Part shown: positions 25,916 through 28,334 of the stretch, in pieces
Layout: each line of letters starts with the position of its first letter
Numbering within the stretch: the first letter of the stretch is position 1
NCBI GenBank assembly: GCA_018065205.1
Contig: JAGHTR010000125.1
Coordinates: forward strand, 1 to 28,334
Direction: 5' to 3'
DNA from: Candidatus Colicola caccequi
GTDB lineage: Bacteria; Bacteroidota; Bacteroidia; Bacteroidales; Paludibacteraceae
DNA length: 28,334 bases
Notes under the pieces: model-generated
Told to the model about the DNA's origin: nothing
Databases searched by the model: none
Seen by the model: only the letters and a program-made list of their open reading frames with translations
Position numbers and translations under genes: made by a program

Positions 25916-26635
25916 TCAGATTAGTTGTTGCGCAAACTCTTCGGCTTGTGCTAATTGGTCATATTTGCCTACATCCATCATGCGATAGTTGGCAGGTATA
26001 TAGGCTTTTATTTTCTCGCCACATTCGGCTGCTTTCAGGTACACATCCACCAGTCCGAACACGTCCCCTTTTTCGGCAGCGACCATAGATAGGTACTTAT
26101 TGATACTACTTTGTAGTATCGCCATTCCGCTATATGCCAAATGGCGTCCGTCTTTGCCACGCAGTTGACCGGTAGCGATATTGGTCCATCCACATAGAAA
26201 TCCGTCCTCGTCAAAGCACAAGTACCGTTGTGTAGGACGCTCACTTACCACCAACGTGTTTTGTGGTCCTGCCGTTTGCATCAGTTGCGTCAAGTCTATA
26301 TTACTCAGGATGTCCACATTGCAGACCAATAACCTCTCACTATCACACTCTCTCTTCACCTTCATCACGCCTCCTCCGGTGTCCAGCAGTTTTTCCCGTT
26401 CGTCGGAGACGGTTATATTGGCTCCCCATCCATGATGGGTTTGGATAGCGTCGATTATCATTTCGCCTTTATGGTGTATATTCACAATGATGTCGCGGAT
26501 GCCGGCTTGCATCAGTTTTTCCACTTGCCATTGCAGCAAGCTCTTGCCGGCTAATGGCACCAGGGCTTTAGGCATATTATCGGTCAGCGGTTTGAGACGA
26601 GTGCCCAATCCGGCAGCAAAAATCATTGCTTTCAT
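25916..26635 (-). CDS. Sugar-1-phosphate nucleotidyltransferase (MurU-like)
   Basis: A 239-residue nucleotidyltransferase of the NTP_transferase family. The N-terminal signature is FAAGLGTRLKPLTDNMPKAL (6-25), with the conserved Lys23; the metal-binding Asp108 lies in VCNVDIL and DTGGG (85-89) follows the sugar loop. Small stand-alone enzymes of this type include MurU, which converts MurNAc-1-phosphate to UDP-MurNAc, and mannose-1-phosphate guanylyltransferases. MurU is favoured because the gene overlaps by ATGA with an AmgK-like kinase, the same pairing as the Pseudomonas recycling pathway. A different sugar cannot be excluded from sequence alone. Confidence 0.85.
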   Translation of the reverse strand: MKAMIFAAGLGTRLKPLTDNMPKALVPLAGKSLLQWQVEKLMQAGIRDIIVNIHHKGEMIIDAIQTHHGWGANITVSDEREKLLDTGGGVMKVKRECDSERLLVCNVDILSNIDLTQLMQTAGPQNTLVVSERPTQRYLCFDEDGFLCGWTNIATGQLRGKDGRHLAYSGMAILQSSINKYLSMVAAEKGDVFGLVDVYLKAAECGEKIKAYIPANYRMMDVGKYDQLAQAEEFAQQLI

Positions 26636-27993
26636 TCTTCTCTTTCTCTATGAGTTAGTATTACATCAATGTCAAAGTTTTCTTTCAGATGCTTTGCCAT
26701 TTGTTCTGCGCCATATATGCTGCGGTGTTGTCCCCCTGTGCAGCCAAAGCTCACCATTAGGTCAGTAAATCCGCGTTCAATGTATTTTTTCACGCTGGCG
26801 TCCACCATTTGATAGGCAGCTTCCATAAAAGGTTTCATATCGCCATTTCGTTCAATGAAGTCGATTACGGGTTGGTCTTTACCGGTCAGTTGCTTATACT
26901 CGTCATAGCGTCCGGGGTTATGAATGGCTCGGCAGTCGAATACGAATCCTCCTCCGTTACCACTTATATCTGTGGGCAATCCTTTTTTGTAACTAAAGCT
27001 GAATACACGCACCGTTAACCGGTCCTTGGAAGCCGTGGTAGCGGCAGGTTTAGACGATTCAAAATGAGTAATTAAATGGCGTATTACTTCGCTCAAATAC
27101 GGATAGTCTTGTGCCATCCAATCGTCCGGACTATTAAGTAATTGCTTAAGGTTATTAATGGCGAATGGGACGGATTCCAAGAAGTGTGTTTTCTTCTCAA
27201 AGTATCCTCTAAAACCGTATGCACCTAATACTTGCAATGTCCGGAAGAGCACGAAGTGTTTTAGCATGGTTCGGAAGGCAGCCGAATCAACATGTATATA
27301 GTGGTTCAGTTCATCCAGATAAACATCTATCAGTTCGTCTCTTAGTTCGCTGCTGAAATTGGCTTTGGCTTGCCATAAGAAGGAGGCTACATCGTAATAG
27401 ACGGGACCTTTTCTGCCTCCTTGGAAATCAATGAAGTACGGCTGTCCGTTATGAATCATCACGTTGCGACTTTGGCAATCGCGGTACATGAAAGCGCGGA
27501 TAGGAGCTTGCAGCAGTTTATCGGCAATGGCATCAAAGTCATCCTCTAACCTATCCTCTTGGAACTCTACGCCGGTGGCTTTGAGGAAACTGTACTTCCA
27601 GTAGTTCAGGTCCCACATCACGCTGCGTCGATTGAATTCCGGTTGCGGAAAGCAGACACTGTAGTCCATTCCTTGGTCACCTTTTATTTGGAAGTGCGCC
27701 AGCGCACGCATAGTTGCGCGTAGAAGGTCTATTTCTTCATGGTTGAAGGTTCCTGTAGTTCGGCCATTGGCGATTAGATCAAATAGAATATCATTGCCCA
27801 AGTCCTCGATGTCATATTGCATTTCGTCTTGGCTCACACGATAGACTTCTGGCACGTTCAATCCTTGAGATTTGAAGTGTTTAGCCATCGTTATAAAGGC
27901 GTGATTTTCATCGCGATTAGTGCCTTCTACATGGATGTATCCGTCGGCCCTAAAGTATTTGCGGTTACTGCCGCCATTGGTTATTTGTTGCAT
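26632..27993 (-). CDS. AmgK-like sugar phosphotransferase fused to a RapZ C-terminal domain
   Basis: A 453-residue two-domain protein. The N-terminal APH/choline-kinase fold (about 1-315) has the catalytic loop MYRDCQSRNVM (Asp172, Asn177; the usual His is Tyr170) and the metal site FIDFQGGRKGPVYYD (Asp189). The RDxxSRN and IDFQ..GPV.YD pattern fits AmgK, the anomeric MurNAc/GlcNAc kinase. The C-terminal domain (about 326-445) is the RapZ C-domain: FSFSYKKGLP, VFDCRAIHNP, TGKD, and GCTGGQHRS (417-425). The N-terminal P-loop domain of full RapZ is absent. I chose the ATG at 27993; a TTG at 28014 would add seven residues. It is first in a four-gene run with the nucleotidyltransferase, addA and addB. 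Confidence 0.85.
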   Translation of the reverse strand: MQQITNGGSNRKYFRADGYIHVEGTNRDENHAFITMAKHFKSQGLNVPEVYRVSQDEMQYDIEDLGNDILFDLIANGRTTGTFNHEEIDLLRATMRALAHFQIKGDQGMDYSVCFPQPEFNRRSVMWDLNYWKYSFLKATGVEFQEDRLEDDFDAIADKLLQAPIRAFMYRDCQSRNVMIHNGQPYFIDFQGGRKGPVYYDVASFLWQAKANFSSELRDELIDVYLDELNHYIHVDSAAFRTMLKHFVLFRTLQVLGAYGFRGYFEKKTHFLESVPFAINNLKQLLNSPDDWMAQDYPYLSEVIRHLITHFESSKPAATTASKDRLTVRVFSFSYKKGLPTDISGNGGGFVFDCRAIHNPGRYDEYKQLTGKDQPVIDFIERNGDMKPFMEAAYQMVDASVKKYIERGFTDLMVSFGCTGGQHRSIYGAEQMAKHLKENFDIDVILTHREREE

Positions 27994-28016
27994 AGACTTT
28001 CTAATTTGGTACAAAA

Positions 28017-28029
28017 GTGCTTAGAGCAC
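28017..28029. repeat. Palindromic 13-mer GTGCTTAGAGCAC (copy 2)
   Basis: Identical to 13695-13707, including the following CCAATA after one differing base. Here it lies inside the predicted 5' leader of the kinase-RapZ gene, about 24 bases before its ATG, and would form a 5-bp hairpin in the mRNA. Confidence 0.75.
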
Positions 28030-28048
28030 TCCAATATTTTTTTCTCTG

Positions 28049-28080
28049 CAAAGGTACGTTTTTTTTTCCATATTTGCAAC
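28049..28080 (-). promoter_or_regulatory. Promoter of kinase-RapZ/nucleotidyltransferase/addAB operon
   Basis: On the minus strand: GTTG at 28080-28077 (a TTG-type -33), a 20-base spacer containing a long A run, then TACCTTTG at 28056-28049. It implies a leader of about 50 bases containing the 13-mer palindrome. Confidence 0.75.
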
Positions 28081-28114
28081 TTTTTTTGCATTTTTTGATA
28101 AAAAAAGCAGTAAT

Positions 28115-28147
28115 TGATGCCTATATAAACTTATTTATTAGGCATCA
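28115..28147. repeat. Inverted repeat in the divergent kinase/tRNA intergenic region
   Basis: Perfect 9-base arms TGATGCCTA (28115-28123) and TAGGCATCA (28139-28147) flank a 15-base AT loop. On the minus strand a U-rich stretch follows about ten bases later, so it could be a weak terminator for transcripts entering from the right, or a protein-binding site upstream of the operon promoter. Confidence 0.6.
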
Positions 28148-28201
28148 GATGTTCTCAATTAATGAAAAAACACATTTTTTCTGCAAAAAAATCAAAATTT
28201 A

Positions 28202-28233
28202 TTTGCGTATTCCAAAAATTTGTTGTAATTTTG
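28202..28233 (+). promoter_or_regulatory. tRNA-Lys promoter
   Basis: TTTG at 28202-28205, a 20-base spacer, then TAATTTTG at 28226-28233. It lies 26 bases upstream of the first tRNA base. Confidence 0.8.
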
Positions 28234-28259
28234 CACCCGCTTTTGAGAGATAAGGCAAT

Positions 28260-28333
28260 GTCTCCCTAGCTCAGCTGGCTAGAGCAATTGACTCTTAATC
28301 AATGGGTCGAGGGTTCGAATCCCTCGGGGGACA
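28260..28333 (+). tRNA. tRNA-Lys (anticodon CTT)
   Basis: A complete 74-base cloverleaf. The acceptor stem pairs GTCTCCC (28260-28266) with GGGGGAC (28326-28332), including one G-U pair, with discriminator A at 28333. The D arm is GCTC-AGCTGGCTA-GAGC. The anticodon stem is ATTGA/TCAAT with the loop CTCTTAA, giving anticodon CTT (lysine, codon AAG). The T arm is GAGGG-TTCGAAT-CCCTC. The window ends one base later, so an encoded CCA cannot be judged; the single base visible after the discriminator is C. Confidence 0.96.
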
Positions 28334-28334
28334 C

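Overview
The window comes from a member of the Bacteroidota, most likely Bacteroidales. Seven intergenic regions carry the TTTG-N19/20-TAnnTTTG promoter characteristic of this phylum. The gene set fits: AddAB-type recombination nuclease, tandem YitT proteins, an S41 protease with an Ig-like lipoprotein, single-chain GcvP, and a PepSY-like secreted protein. Base composition is moderately AT-rich. Most of the window is core-type housekeeping DNA. I see no insertion sequence, prophage, CRISPR array or toxin/defence island.

Layout. 1-456 (+): C-terminal half of a CDF metal-efflux transporter cut by the window edge. 460-7118 (-): an HTH regulator followed by the ABC-F translation factor EttA; then fabD with its own promoter, lon, and a DUF21/CBS membrane protein. 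7119-7901: the only long gene-free stretch. It holds the regulator's promoter, an 11-bp tandem repeat and a strong terminator. 7902-13113 (-): a PepSY-like secreted protein, gcvP and two YitT paralogues, apparently one operon ending at that terminator. 13114-13319 is a divergent promoter region. 13320-18651 (+): a short IMPACT-family protein, a PlsC-like acyltransferase, coaD, an S41 protease and an Ig-like lipoprotein. 18652-20259 (-): a ROK glucokinase, then a polysaccharide deacetylase. 20336-27993 (-): a tight four-gene run with a sugar kinase fused to a RapZ C-terminal domain, a MurU-like nucleotidyltransferase, addA and addB. 28260-28333 (+): tRNA-Lys(CTT) with its own promoter.

The most interesting object is the kinase-RapZ fusion translationally coupled (ATGA overlap) to a sugar-1-phosphate nucleotidyltransferase. 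The kinase half resembles AmgK and the partner resembles MurU, the two enzymes that recycle MurNAc directly to UDP-MurNAc. The RapZ C-terminal domain is the part that in enterobacteria senses glucosamine-6-phosphate and binds the small RNAs controlling glmS. A fusion of the two suggests, by inference, a built-in sensor or regulator of cell-wall precursor recycling.

Several long open frames begin at an upstream TTG that looks spurious. Starts were moved to the ATG for the DUF21/CBS gene, lon, the Ig-like lipoprotein and the kinase-RapZ gene, and to an internal ATG for fabD because the fabD promoter lies inside the longer frame.
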